Shown: one piece after another, positions 45,099-54,679 of the stretch
Position numbering within the stretch: position 1 is the first letter of the stretch
Layout of the letters: every line of letters begins with the position of its first letter
Source of the DNA: [Mycobacterium] nativiensis
Lineage (GTDB): Bacteria; Actinomycetota; Actinomycetes; Mycobacteriales; Mycobacteriaceae
Reading direction: 5' to 3'
Assembly: GCF_020172685.1 (NCBI RefSeq)
Contig: NZ_CP083986.1
Span: 2,848,294-2,912,293, forward strand
DNA length: 64,000 bases
Notes under the pieces: model-generated
Databases searched by the model: none
The model's input: only the letters and a program-made list of their open reading frames with translations
Told to the model about the DNA's origin: nothing
Position numbers and translations under genes: made by a program

Positions 45099-47813
45099 TT
45101 AGGCGTCGGCCCGCCGGCCGGCGTCGTCCAGGGCCCGGCGCGCGTAGGCGCGAACATCGGCGTCGCTGTCCTTGACCGCGATGCTCAGCGCGTCCCGCGC
45201 CGCCAGGTCCGATTCGGCCCAGCGCGTCAACCCGAGCACCGCGGCCCTGCGGACGTCCAGGTGCGGGTCATCCAGAGCAACTGACAGCCCGGGCACCGCC
45301 GCCGCGGCGTGCGAACCACCCAGTGCCCGTGCCGCGCCCACCCGTACCTGCCACGCCGACTCCCCCAGCGCCGCCGATACGACCGTGAGATCGTCGTCGC
45401 TGCAGCCGACTTCGCCCAGTGCGGCCAGAGCGGCGGCACGCACCAGCGGGTCCGCGTCGCCGATCAACGCACGCACGGTGTCGGCTCCGGCGCGCAGGGT
45501 CGCGCACGCGTTGGCCACCGCGACGCGCACTTCCCGGTTGCCGTCCCGGGCGGCGGTGGCCACCGCGGTGACGTCGTCAACCGAGACCAACGCGCGTACC
45601 GCCTCGATGCGCACCCGGTGGTCGGGGTCGGCCAGCGCGGACCGGTACTGCACCGGGTCACCGGCACTCCGGCTGGACAGCAGGTACACCGCGCAGGCGC
45701 GGACAACCGGATCCGGCGAGCCCAGCCGGGCACGGACCGCCCCCGGCTCCGGCAGCACCTCGACCAGTTCACGCGCACCGTCGGCGGCGGTGCGGCGCAC
45801 CGCGGCGTCATCGTCGGCGAGCGCGGCGAACAGCGCGACGTCGTACCCGTCCGGGGTGTGCTCGGTCAGAGCGGCGACCGCGGTGCGCCGCACCCCGGGA
45901 TCGGGGTCGGCGAGAAAGCCGGCCAACTCTGCAAGGCTCGGTACCTCCAATGCGACAACGGCTGCGATCCGCGGCGACGGCGGATGCGCGACGGCCGGCG
46001 CGGTGGCCCGAGACCGGGAAGTTGCCGGCGCCTGCCCGCCGTGCAGAGGCGGCTGGGTCACCGGGTGCACCGACTGATCGGCCGGGGGTAGTCCGTCGAG
46101 TTCGGCCACCGCGACGAAGTAGGGCGCCACCGGCCGTTTGAGGAACTCCATCTGACCGTCGGCCTGCTTGCGAACGTTGAGGTGATACCCCCACTGTGAG
46201 TCATCGCGGCCGGGCAGGTCGGCGCGCTCATGGTAGAGACCCCAGCGGGATTCGGTGCGGGTCAGCGACGAGCGGGCGGCCAGCTCCGCGCAGTCGCGGA
46301 TGAACGACACCTCGACGGCGCGCATCAGCTCGTGCGGGGTGCGGGCGCCCATCTCGGCGATCTCACCGCGCATCCGCTCGAAGGTCTGTACGGCCAGCGA
46401 CAGCTTGGCGGCCGTCTTGGGCGGGGCCACATAGTCGTTGACGAACCGGCGCAGCTTGTACTCCACCTGCGGCTGCGGTGGGCCGTCCGGGTGTCGCAGC
46501 GGGCGGTAGATCAGCTCGTGCGCCTCTGCCAGCTGGTCGACCGGAAGATCCTGCGGCGCCGCGGCATCGGTCAGTGTGGATGCCGCGTGCGCGCCGGCGA
46601 GGTCGCCGAACACGAACGCCCCGATCATGTAGTTGTGCGGCACGCAGGCCAGGTCGCCGGCCGCGTACAGGCCGGGCACCGTGGTGCGGGCATGCTCGTC
46701 GACCCAAACTCCCGACGCGGAATGCCCGGAGCACAGGCCGATCTCGGAGATGTGCATCTCCACGTCGTGGGTGCGGTAGCTGTGGCCGCGGTTGGCGTGG
46801 AACGTGCCGCGGGTGGGCCGTTCGGTGGTGTGCAGGATGTTCTCCAGCGCCGAGAGCGTCTCGTCGGGCAGGTGCGACACCTTGAGGTAGATCGGGCCGC
46901 GCGCGGAGTCGATCTCGGATTTGACCTCGGCCATCATCTGCCCCGACCAATAGTCGGAGTCGACGAAGCGCTCCCCCAGCGCGTTCACCTGATAACCACC
47001 GAATGGATTGGCGACATAGGCGCAGGCCGGCCCGTTGTAGTCCTTTATCAGCGGATTGACCTGGAAGCATTCGATGCCGGACAGTTCGGCACCGGCATGG
47101 TAGGCCATCGAATAGCCGTCACCGGCGTTCGTCGGGTTCTCGTAGGTGCCATACAGGTAGCCCGATGCGGGCAGGCCGAGGCGCCCGCACGGCCCGGTGG
47201 CCAGGATCACCGCCTTGGCGCCCACGGCGACGAATTCACCGGTGCGGGTGTTCAGCGCGGCTGCCCCCACCGCGCGGCCGTCACGGGTGAGAACCCGCAC
47301 CGGCATCAACCGGTTCTCGATGCGGATCTTCTCGCGCATCGCACGTTGCCGCAGCACCCGATAGAGCGCCTTCTTGACGTCCTTGCCCTCGGGCATGGGC
47401 AGCACGTAGGAGCCGGAGCGGTGCACGCGTCGCACCGCGTACTCTCCGCGGGAGTCCTTCTCGAACTTGACCCCGTAGCGTTCCAGCCGCTGCACCATGG
47501 CGAAGCCGCGGGTGGCGGTCTGATAGATGGTGCGCTGGTTGACGATTCCGTCGTTGGCGCGGGTGATCTCGGCGACGTAGTCCTCGGGTTCGGCCTTGCC
47601 GGGTATGACGGCGTTGTTGACACCGTCCATGCCCATCGCCAGTGCCCCGGAGTGGCGCACATGGGCCTTCTCCAGCAGCAGCACCTGCGCGCCGTGCTCG
47701 GCGGCGGTGAGTGCGGCCATGGTGCCGGCGGTGCCACCGCCGATCACCAGGACGTCGCAGTCCAGCCGCCGCGGTGTGGCGACATCCGGGATCTGCGGGG
47801 ACGCTTGCGTCAT
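45099..47813 (-). CDS. AprA-like FAD flavoprotein fused to HEAT repeats
   Basis: 904 residues from ATG 47813 (ATGA overlap with the ABC ATPase stop). Residues 1-600 form a succinate dehydrogenase/fumarate reductase-type flavoprotein: Rossmann DVLVIGGGTAGTMAALTAAEHGAQVLLLEKA, then HSGALAMGMDGVNN, reminiscent of the adenylylsulfate reductase alpha subunit, and GLYAAGDLACVPHNY. Residues about 630-904 are HEAT-like repeats (VRRTAVAALTEH, VRACAVYLLSS, VRIEAVRALVSV, VRVAVANACATL, VRAAALAALGEV, VRVGAARALGG), a fusion I do not know from the family. The partner is likely the ferredoxin at 50760. The substrate is unknown; a sulfur compound is inferred from the ABC genes. Confidence 0.8.
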   Translation of the reverse strand: MTQASPQIPDVATPRRLDCDVLVIGGGTAGTMAALTAAEHGAQVLLLEKAHVRHSGALAMGMDGVNNAVIPGKAEPEDYVAEITRANDGIVNQRTIYQTATRGFAMVQRLERYGVKFEKDSRGEYAVRRVHRSGSYVLPMPEGKDVKKALYRVLRQRAMREKIRIENRLMPVRVLTRDGRAVGAAALNTRTGEFVAVGAKAVILATGPCGRLGLPASGYLYGTYENPTNAGDGYSMAYHAGAELSGIECFQVNPLIKDYNGPACAYVANPFGGYQVNALGERFVDSDYWSGQMMAEVKSEIDSARGPIYLKVSHLPDETLSALENILHTTERPTRGTFHANRGHSYRTHDVEMHISEIGLCSGHSASGVWVDEHARTTVPGLYAAGDLACVPHNYMIGAFVFGDLAGAHAASTLTDAAAPQDLPVDQLAEAHELIYRPLRHPDGPPQPQVEYKLRRFVNDYVAPPKTAAKLSLAVQTFERMRGEIAEMGARTPHELMRAVEVSFIRDCAELAARSSLTRTESRWGLYHERADLPGRDDSQWGYHLNVRKQADGQMEFLKRPVAPYFVAVAELDGLPPADQSVHPVTQPPLHGGQAPATSRSRATAPAVAHPPSPRIAAVVALEVPSLAELAGFLADPDPGVRRTAVAALTEHTPDGYDVALFAALADDDAAVRRTAADGARELVEVLPEPGAVRARLGSPDPVVRACAVYLLSSRSAGDPVQYRSALADPDHRVRIEAVRALVSVDDVTAVATAARDGNREVRVAVANACATLRAGADTVRALIGDADPLVRAAALAALGEVGCSDDDLTVVSAALGESAWQVRVGAARALGGSHAAAAVPGLSVALDDPHLDVRRAAVLGLTRWAESDLAARDALSIAVKDSDADVRAYARRALDDAGRRADA

Positions 47814-48541
47814 GAGTGCTCCAATGCGGTGAGGATGGCGGCACGCATCCCGGGTTCTGCTGGGCCGCTGCGTGGTTCGGGTATCTCGATAAGTGCCCGC
47901 AGCGGCTGTCCGGCGCGCCCCAGCACCGCCACCCGGTCTCCGAGCGCCAGTGCCTCGTCGACATCGTGGGTGACGAACACGATCGTGGTCGGGTGGGATC
48001 GCCAGGTGTCGATCAGCAGCGCCTGCATGGCAGCGCGGGTGGCGCTGTCCAGCGCCCCGAACGGTTCGTCCATCATCACCGCGCGGGGTGCCCCGGCCAG
48101 GCCGCGAGCCAACTGAACGCGTTGCCGCATCCCGCCGGAGAGGCTTCTCGGCAGATAGTCGCCGAAGCCGGTCAGCCCCAGCTCGGCGATCCACCGGTCG
48201 GCTTGGGCCCGCCGCCCGGTGCGCGGTACACCGCGCAGCCGCAGCGCCAGCTCGATGTTGGAGCGCACCGAACGCCACGGCAGCAGCGCGTTGTCCTGAA
48301 ACACCACGCCACGGTCCCGCGAGGTGGTCCTCACCTCGGCGTCGTCGGCCAGCACCTGCCCCTGATCAGGGAGCAACAATCCGGCCAGTGCGCGCAGCAC
48401 CGTCGACTTGCCGCAGCCGGATGGACCGGTAAGCACCAGGATCTCGCCGGGGCGCACGGCCAGGCTCAGCTCGAAAATCACCGGAGAGTCGGTGTAAGAC
48501 AGCCGGACCCGGTCCAGCGTCAGGCTCATGCCGACCGTCAC
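47810..48541 (-). CDS. ABC transporter ATPase, nitrate/sulfonate/taurine type
   Basis: 243 residues. Walker A GPSGCGKST, Q-loop VFQDNALLPW, signature LSGGMRQR, Walker B AVMMDEPFGALD and the H-loop FVTHDVDEAL are all intact. The sequence is of the SsuB/TauB type. It overlaps permease and flavoprotein genes by 4 bp each. Confidence 0.9.
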   Translation of the reverse strand: MTVGMSLTLDRVRLSYTDSPVIFELSLAVRPGEILVLTGPSGCGKSTVLRALAGLLLPDQGQVLADDAEVRTTSRDRGVVFQDNALLPWRSVRSNIELALRLRGVPRTGRRAQADRWIAELGLTGFGDYLPRSLSGGMRQRVQLARGLAGAPRAVMMDEPFGALDSATRAAMQALLIDTWRSHPTTIVFVTHDVDEALALGDRVAVLGRAGQPLRALIEIPEPRSGPAEPGMRAAILTALEHS

Positions 48542-49386
48542 CGCCCGTTCTCCTCACTGCGCGGCAACCAGCGGGTCAACCGACGCCCGACCGTCTCCAC
48601 CGCAGCCGAGGTGGCAAACCCCAGCGCGCCGATGGTGATGATGCCGACGAACACGTCCGGGTAGGCCAGCACGGTGTAGGCCTGCCAGGTGCGATATCCG
48701 ATTCCGAGGCGCCCGGAGATCATCTCCGCGGAGATCACACAGATCCACGACACCCCCATGCCCACCGACAGGCCGCCGAACACGCCCGGCAGGATGCCCG
48801 GAATCACCACCTGGCTCAACACATCCCAGCGTCCGCCGCCCAGAGTGCGGACCGAGTCCTCCCACAGCGTGGGCAGGGCGCGCACCGCGTGGCGGGTGCT
48901 GACCAGGATCGGGAAGAAGGCGGCCAGGAACGTGATGAACACGATGCCCTGTTCGCTGGCCGGAAACAGCAGGATCGCCACCGGAACCAGCGCGATGGCC
49001 GGGATCGGCCGGATCAGTTCGGTGAGCGGGCCGACCACGTCGGCCGCCACCCGCGATCTGCCCAGCAGAATCCCGGTGGCCACCCCGGCCGCAGCGGCCA
49101 GGCCGAATCCGGTGAGGATCCGGATCAGCGACTGCGCCAGATCCAGCCAATACGCCTCGGTTCCCAGGCGGCGCACCAGGGTGGAAACGATCTCACCGAC
49201 GGTGGGCAGCGTGTCGAACCGCAGCCACCACCGCACGTCGGCGGCGGTCAGCAGCTGCCACAGCCCGACCGCGACCGCCACCGAGCCCAGCCGCAGCAGC
49301 CAGGACCGTCCCGCCCCGCGCGTCCGGCGCGGTGCCGCGGCCACCGGGGCACCGACCGCCGGGACACCGGTCATGACCGCGGTCAC
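48538..49386 (-). CDS. ABC transporter permease, SsuC/TauC type
   Basis: 282 residues with about six membrane helices and the binding-protein-dependent permease loop (LPTLWEDSVRTLGGGRWDVLSQVVIPGILPGVFGGLSVGMGVSWICVISAEM). It overlaps both neighbouring genes by 4 bp. Confidence 0.9.
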   Translation of the reverse strand: MTAVMTGVPAVGAPVAAAPRRTRGAGRSWLLRLGSVAVAVGLWQLLTAADVRWWLRFDTLPTVGEIVSTLVRRLGTEAYWLDLAQSLIRILTGFGLAAAAGVATGILLGRSRVAADVVGPLTELIRPIPAIALVPVAILLFPASEQGIVFITFLAAFFPILVSTRHAVRALPTLWEDSVRTLGGGRWDVLSQVVIPGILPGVFGGLSVGMGVSWICVISAEMISGRLGIGYRTWQAYTVLAYPDVFVGIITIGALGFATSAAVETVGRRLTRWLPRSEENGR

Positions 49387-50735
49387 GCCGCACCCGCCAG
49401 GGCCTGCTGATAATCGAGCACCACGCTGCCGGGGTGCGCGGCGACATGGCGTTGCGCGCCCGCGGTCGTGTCGAACGGCAGGAGACGGGCACCGTCGCGC
49501 ACCCAGGCCGACTTGTCGGCGAACCAGCGGGTGCCCAGTTCGGTGTCGTGGACGTACGCCGCCCGAATGCGATCACCGCGCTCACCGGCGGCCCGCACCG
49601 CCTGGAGCAGGGCCGTCGGATCGGCCGCGGTCACCGTCGAGTCGGAGCCGTCCAGCCAGAGCTCGCCGGCCTGCGTCGCGGGTTCGTCGACGGCGCCGAC
49701 CGCCTTGTCGTAGTCCAGCTTTCGCTCCGCAAACGCTGCACGCAGCGGGCGGTCGTCGACGAATCCGTCGACATCCAGGTCGGCGAAGTCACCGATCGAC
49801 TTCAGATACGGCACGTCGTTCTTCAATGCCTCGACCAGGGCGGGTTTGAGGGTGGTGTCGAACGATGTTCCGCCGGGCCCGTTGTAGAGATAGACGACCT
49901 CCTGCGGCAGTCCGCTGTCGGCTGCGACGATTCGGGCCGCCTCCAACGGCTTGCGCTTCAGGAAGTCGGTGGCGTCGAGCTGGGCCTGCAGGAACGCGCC
50001 GAGCACTTCCGGGTGGTCCTTGGCGTAGCCGCGGCGTACCACCACACCGTGCAGGGTCGGGTAGTTCAGCTCGGCGCCGTCGTAGAGCAGTCGTGCCCGG
50101 CCCTGGTAGACCAACAGCCCGGGCCAGGCCACGAACTGCGACAGGCCCTGCACCTGACCGGATTCCAGTGATGACGCACCGACCTGTGGTTGCTGGTTGA
50201 GCACTTCGACGCTGGCTCCCGAGCCGGCCAGCGCACGCAGCAGGGTGCCGTGGCCGGCGGATCCGACACTGGCCGACACCTTGGCACCGGCCAGGTCGGC
50301 CAGCGTGTCCGCGCGCGACTCGGGCGCCACCACCACCATGTTCAGTGCCCCCCGGGGGTGATATCCGGTCACCGCGACGATCTCGGTGCGGGCCTGCGGA
50401 TTGGCTTGGGTTCTGACCCCGTTGACCAGCATCGGATAGTCGCCCATCGAGCCGATGTCGATCTTCTCGGCGAGCATCTGCGCGGTGATCGGCGCGCCGG
50501 TGTCGTAGTCCTGCCAGTCCACCCGGTATCGGGTGCCGGTGCGGGCGGTGATGTCGGCGAGCCGGCGCTCCAGGTAGCCGCGGGCGCGCAGCAGGGTCCC
50601 GGCGGTCGCGGTGTTGATGGTCTTGGACTGGTAGCCCACCACCACCTCGACCGAATCAGCCGAGGCGGTGGTGTCCAGCGAGCAGCCAGCCGCGATGACG
50701 GCGGTTAAGGCCAGTGCGATCACGGTTCGGTTCAT
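49383..50735 (-). CDS. Lipoprotein substrate-binding protein, SsuA/TauA type with extended C-terminus
   Basis: 450 residues. Signal peptide with lipobox IAAGC (lipidated Cys18). The binding domain has the aliphatic-sulfonate pattern (VVVGYQSKTINTATAGTLLRARGYLE, GSAGHGTLLRALAGSGASVEVLNQQPQVGASSLESGQVQG). Family members have about 320 residues; here about 100 more follow (from LWLDGSDSTVTAADP to the end), with DTELGTRWFADKSAWVRDGARLLPFDTTAGA, somewhat like a NosL/DUF domain. The ligand is not known. Confidence 0.82.
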   Translation of the reverse strand: MNRTVIALALTAVIAAGCSLDTTASADSVEVVVGYQSKTINTATAGTLLRARGYLERRLADITARTGTRYRVDWQDYDTGAPITAQMLAEKIDIGSMGDYPMLVNGVRTQANPQARTEIVAVTGYHPRGALNMVVVAPESRADTLADLAGAKVSASVGSAGHGTLLRALAGSGASVEVLNQQPQVGASSLESGQVQGLSQFVAWPGLLVYQGRARLLYDGAELNYPTLHGVVVRRGYAKDHPEVLGAFLQAQLDATDFLKRKPLEAARIVAADSGLPQEVVYLYNGPGGTSFDTTLKPALVEALKNDVPYLKSIGDFADLDVDGFVDDRPLRAAFAERKLDYDKAVGAVDEPATQAGELWLDGSDSTVTAADPTALLQAVRAAGERGDRIRAAYVHDTELGTRWFADKSAWVRDGARLLPFDTTAGAQRHVAAHPGSVVLDYQQALAGAA

Positions 50736-50759
50736 GTATCACCTTGGTGGTCAATGCAT

Positions 50760-50987
50760 TCAGCGGATGAGGTAGGGCATGTTGACGGTGACCGCTCCGG
50801 TCGGGCAACGGGCCGCGCACGGTCCGCAGTACCAGCACTCGTCGACGTGCATGAAGGCCTTGCCGTTGTCCGGGTTGATCGCCAGCGAGTCCAGCGGGCA
50901 GATGTCGACGCACAGCGTGCAGCCCTCGATGCACAGCGACTCGTCGATCGTCACGGGAACGTCGGACCGGCCGTTGATCAGCGTCAT
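50760..50987 (-). CDS. 2[4Fe-4S] ferredoxin, AprB-like
   Basis: 75 residues with two cluster motifs: C19-x3-C23-x2-C26-x3-C30 (CIEGCTLCVDICP) and C51-x2-C54-x2-C57-x3-C61 (CWYCGPCAARCP). The second motif and its surroundings (ECWYCGPCAARCPTGAVTV) resemble the beta subunit of adenylylsulfate reductase. It should pass electrons to or from the flavoprotein at the end of the operon. The start overlaps the GntR stop by 4 bp. Confidence 0.85.
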   Translation of the reverse strand: MTLINGRSDVPVTIDESLCIEGCTLCVDICPLDSLAINPDNGKAFMHVDECWYCGPCAARCPTGAVTVNMPYLIR

Positions 50988-51724
50988 GGAGTGCTCCTTG
51001 TCAGGTTGCCGCGCATGGTGACCCGGTCACCACGCATCCGGATGTATTCGAGGTCGACGGGCCTGCCGTCGGCGAGGGTGGTGAGCCGTTCCAGCATCAG
51101 CAGGGCCGCACCGCCGGGCAGCTGCAGGATCGTCGCGGAATGCCGGTCGGCCGGAATCGCTTCCAGCGCCAGGCTCGCGGCGCCGAGCGGCTGCCCACTG
51201 ATCTGCTCGATCAGCGGAAACAGGTCGTTGGTCTCCAACGGGTGGGCCAGCACCGCGGCGCCGATGTCGGGAACCAGATAGGTCTGGTCCAGGCTCAGCG
51301 GCAGATCACCGAGGTAGCGCAACCGTTCGATGAACACCACCGGTGCGCCCGGCTCGAGGAGCAGCCGCCGCGCCACCGACGGTGGCGCGGAGATCGTTGC
51401 GGCGGCCCGCACTTCGTTGCGCACCTCTTGACCATCGAAGGTCTCCTGCAGGCCGAGCAGCACGTCCAAGCCGTGGTCGAATTTGTGCTGCGCCACATGG
51501 GTTCCGACCCTGGGCCCCCGGTGGATCAGTCCCTCGTCCTGCAGCGCGGCCAGCGCCTCACGAATGATGTTGCGGGAGACCACGAACTCGGCGGCCAGTT
51601 CCGGCTCCCCGGGCAGCCCGTCCCCGTAGGCGCCGCCGTGAATCTGGTGCCGCAGCACGTCGGCGACCTGGCGGGCCCGGTCCGCACGGCGGATCGGCTG
51701 CGGTGCGATGCGGACCTCGGCCAT
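50984..51724 (-). CDS. GntR-family regulator (HutC/UTRA type)
   Basis: 246 residues. An N-terminal winged helix (RARQVADVLRHQIHGGAYGDGLPGEPELAAEFVVSRNIIREALAALQDEGLIHRGPRVGTHV) is followed by a UTRA-type ligand domain (FIERLRYLGDLPLSLDQTYLVP). It leads the ferredoxin-ABC-flavoprotein operon and probably controls it in response to the imported compound. Confidence 0.88.
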   Translation of the reverse strand: MAEVRIAPQPIRRADRARQVADVLRHQIHGGAYGDGLPGEPELAAEFVVSRNIIREALAALQDEGLIHRGPRVGTHVAQHKFDHGLDVLLGLQETFDGQEVRNEVRAAATISAPPSVARRLLLEPGAPVVFIERLRYLGDLPLSLDQTYLVPDIGAAVLAHPLETNDLFPLIEQISGQPLGAASLALEAIPADRHSATILQLPGGAALLMLERLTTLADGRPVDLEYIRMRGDRVTMRGNLTRSTP

Positions 51725-51949
51725 GCAGACACGCTAAGGGCGCACCAGCGACGAAGACAGTGCCGCGAAAGCATGCTGACCTGCGGATTGACCCATTGCG
51801 CAACCCGGAAGTGCTCAGCTGCCAGCGGAAATCCGTCGCCGGGGCGCCATTACGCCACCGCTGCTGCGGCGGACGGGGAAACAATCGCGGTGAGGGAAAC
51901 CGACCGCGCTGAGCGCGGGGCGCCCCAGGTTACCGGCCGGCTCCGCGGC

Positions 51950-54679
51950 TCACTGGGCGCTTTGCGCGAACCGGGCCAGGGCTTCCTGGGTGAAGACCGC
52001 CAACCCCAGGTCGGGGTTGTAACCGTGGATCTCCTTGACGTCGAGTTCGGCCAGGAAATACAGGATCTCCTTGGAGACCACCTGCCCGGGCACCAGCACC
52101 GGGAAGCCGGGCGGATACGGAACCACGAACATGGTCGACACCAGGGTCTTGCCGTCGGCGACCCGGCGGCCGGCGTCCCCGAGCAGCACATGTTCCCGGT
52201 CGGACTGCTCGTAGCCGCCATAAAACGCCGAGCGCATATCGCCGAATGGGCTGGCGCCACCGGGCCGAAACGCGGCGTCGAATTCACTGAAGTCCGGCAG
52301 CGGCGGCAGGTCCTCGGTGATCTCGGCGACCCTGCGCTGCTGCAGCGCGCGATCGTCGTTACTGGCGGCGTTCCAATTCCGGTCCAGGTCGGTGGAGATC
52401 CGGCGCAGGGCGTCGAGCAGGTAGTGCACGCTCGACCAGGTGACGCCGATGGTGAAGATCAACAGCACCGAATTGATCGAGGTCTTGTTGATCTGAATCC
52501 CGAACTGGTCCATCAGGATCTTCTCGCGGAAGTCGTAGCCATTCATGCCGGTCTTGCCGACGAACAGCGTGACCCGGGTGGGATCGAGCACGAACTCGTC
52601 GGAGCGCCAGGCCTCGTTCCACTCCGCCAGCGCGCCCTGGCGAACCTGGCGGTAGGACTGCACCGTCGAGGTCCGGAACCGGTCGGGCACCAGGTCGTCC
52701 TCGTCGAGGATGCGGAACCATTTGCCGATCAGCCGGTCTTTGCGTACCCGATGCCGAAACACCAGCGCCATGTCGTAGCACCGCCGGACCATTTGGAAGC
52801 CTTCGATGTCCACCTGCCGGCGGGCCAGGTCCAGCGAGGCCAGCAACTGCTGATTCGGGGAGGTGGAGGTGTGGGTCAAAAACGCCTCGGTGAACGATTC
52901 GCGGGCCAACGAGTTGAAGTCCTGATCCCGCACATGGATCATCGACGACTGCCGCAGCGCCGACAGCGACTTGTGCGTGGAGTGCGTCGCATACACGCGT
53001 ACCCGCACGGTGGGGGCGGGCAACAGCCGGTGCTCGCTCCACTGGGAACGATCGACGCCGGCCATGGTGACCTGCCACGCCTGGTATTCGGCGGCGTACT
53101 CGGCTGAGCCGAGCATGGCCTCGAGCCGTTCGGCGGCAACCATCGCGGTGCGCTGCCGAGCCCACGGCACCGCGGTCGCAAACGCGTACCAGGCCTCGTC
53201 CCACAGGAAGCAGATGTCCGGCTTGATCGCCAGGATCTCCTCCATCACCCGCTGCGGGTTGTAGACGACACCGTCGAAGGTGCAGTTGGTCAGCAGCAGC
53301 ATCCGGACCTTGTGCAGCTGTCCGGCGGCCTCCAGGTCCAGCAGCGCGCGCTTGATGGTCTGCAGCGACACCGCCCCGTAGATCGCGAACGGCGCCAGCG
53401 GGTAGGCGTCCAGGTACATCGGATACGCCCCGGCCAGCACCAGGCCGTAGTGGTGCGATTTGTGGCAGTTCCGGTCGATCAGCACGATGTCGCCCGGCCG
53501 GGTCAGTGCCTGCACGACGATCTTGTTGGCCGTGGAAGTCCCGTTGGTGACGAAGTAGGTGTGGTCGGCGTTCCAGGTCTGCGCGGCCTTGTTCATCGCG
53601 ACCCGGATGGTGCCGTGCGGATCGAGCAGCGAGTCCAGCCCGCCGGACGTCGACGAGGTCTCGGCCATGAAGATGTTGCGTCCGTAGAACTCCCCCATGT
53701 CCTGCAGTGAGCGGGAGTTGAAGATGCTGGCGCCGCGTGCCACCGGAAGCGCATGGAATTGGCCGACCGGCTCAGCGGCATAGGCCCGCAGCGCATCGAA
53801 ATAAGGTGTGGAGTAACGCTTCCGAATACCTGCCAGCACGGTGCTGTGCAGGTCGGTGACGTCGTTGAGCCGGTAGAAGGAGCGGTCGTAGACATCCGGC
53901 TCGGCCTCGGTATCGGCCGCGATCGACTCGTCGGTGAGCAGGTAGAGGTCGATGTGCGGACGCAGCAGGCGCATCCACTCCCCGCACTCGATGGCATCAC
54001 GGCCGCAGTCGACTGTGCCGGCGTCGTCGTTGGCCCCCAGCAGAGTGTTCATCAGCGGCACCCGGTCGCGTGACCGCAGCGGCAGGTCGTGCCGGACGAT
54101 CGCGGCCTGAACCTCGCCGTTGAGCGCCACCGCGGTGACGGCGTCCTCGACGCTGGAAACCACCAGCAGCTCGATCTGCACTTCGTCGTCGGCGTTGCGC
54201 AGCGCCCGCAGGCTTTCCGCCAGGCTCTCGGGGGCATCCGGCGGCGAGTCGTCGGCCAGCAACACGGTGTAGAACTGCTGATGCCGGGCCTGGGCCACCA
54301 GCTCCTGGTCGGACAGCGGCGAGCCGAGGTCGAACAACGCCGCCCGGTCGCCGTAGTCCGACAGCAGCCGCACCACCAGCGACACCTGCTCGGTGAGCGA
54401 CACGGTGGCCATCGCCTCGAGGTAGCCCCGGAAGGTGGCCAGGTTCGCCGCGCCCGGGAACAGCCAGTACCGCTCGTAGGCGCCGATCCGGTCCAGCAGC
54501 CGCTTCACCCGCGCGGCATGGTGGGTGGTCTCCAGGCCGGTCCGGTGGGCCGCGGCCAGTTGCCGGCAGGCGTCGTCGAGCAGGTTCCAGGTGTCGACCC
54601 GGGAATATGACGGGTTCGCCACCGCTGCCAGCGCCGACACCCGTAGCCTGTGCGATTGCCCGCCGATGCCAGAGGTCAT
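51950..54679 (-). CDS. Orn/Lys/Arg decarboxylase-family PLP enzyme
   Basis: 909 residues, close to M. tuberculosis Rv2531c (947). The N-terminal wing domain is followed by the PLP domain; the Schiff-base lysine is in YATHSTHKSLSALRQSSMIHV and the PLP-phosphate loop in FVTNGTSTANKIVVQALTRPGD. It would decarboxylate a basic amino acid. Substrate preference cannot be read from the sequence. It stands alone; the 225 bp to the GntR gene show no other gene. Confidence 0.88.
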   Translation of the reverse strand: MTSGIGGQSHRLRVSALAAVANPSYSRVDTWNLLDDACRQLAAAHRTGLETTHHAARVKRLLDRIGAYERYWLFPGAANLATFRGYLEAMATVSLTEQVSLVVRLLSDYGDRAALFDLGSPLSDQELVAQARHQQFYTVLLADDSPPDAPESLAESLRALRNADDEVQIELLVVSSVEDAVTAVALNGEVQAAIVRHDLPLRSRDRVPLMNTLLGANDDAGTVDCGRDAIECGEWMRLLRPHIDLYLLTDESIAADTEAEPDVYDRSFYRLNDVTDLHSTVLAGIRKRYSTPYFDALRAYAAEPVGQFHALPVARGASIFNSRSLQDMGEFYGRNIFMAETSSTSGGLDSLLDPHGTIRVAMNKAAQTWNADHTYFVTNGTSTANKIVVQALTRPGDIVLIDRNCHKSHHYGLVLAGAYPMYLDAYPLAPFAIYGAVSLQTIKRALLDLEAAGQLHKVRMLLLTNCTFDGVVYNPQRVMEEILAIKPDICFLWDEAWYAFATAVPWARQRTAMVAAERLEAMLGSAEYAAEYQAWQVTMAGVDRSQWSEHRLLPAPTVRVRVYATHSTHKSLSALRQSSMIHVRDQDFNSLARESFTEAFLTHTSTSPNQQLLASLDLARRQVDIEGFQMVRRCYDMALVFRHRVRKDRLIGKWFRILDEDDLVPDRFRTSTVQSYRQVRQGALAEWNEAWRSDEFVLDPTRVTLFVGKTGMNGYDFREKILMDQFGIQINKTSINSVLLIFTIGVTWSSVHYLLDALRRISTDLDRNWNAASNDDRALQQRRVAEITEDLPPLPDFSEFDAAFRPGGASPFGDMRSAFYGGYEQSDREHVLLGDAGRRVADGKTLVSTMFVVPYPPGFPVLVPGQVVSKEILYFLAELDVKEIHGYNPDLGLAVFTQEALARFAQSAQ

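Noticed and set aside
47814..48278. N-terminal extension of the AprA-like flavoprotein to 1059 residues
   Set aside because: The added part is Arg/Pro-rich and overlaps the well-supported ABC ATPase in another frame; ATG 47813 overlaps the ATPase stop in a normal ATGA junction.
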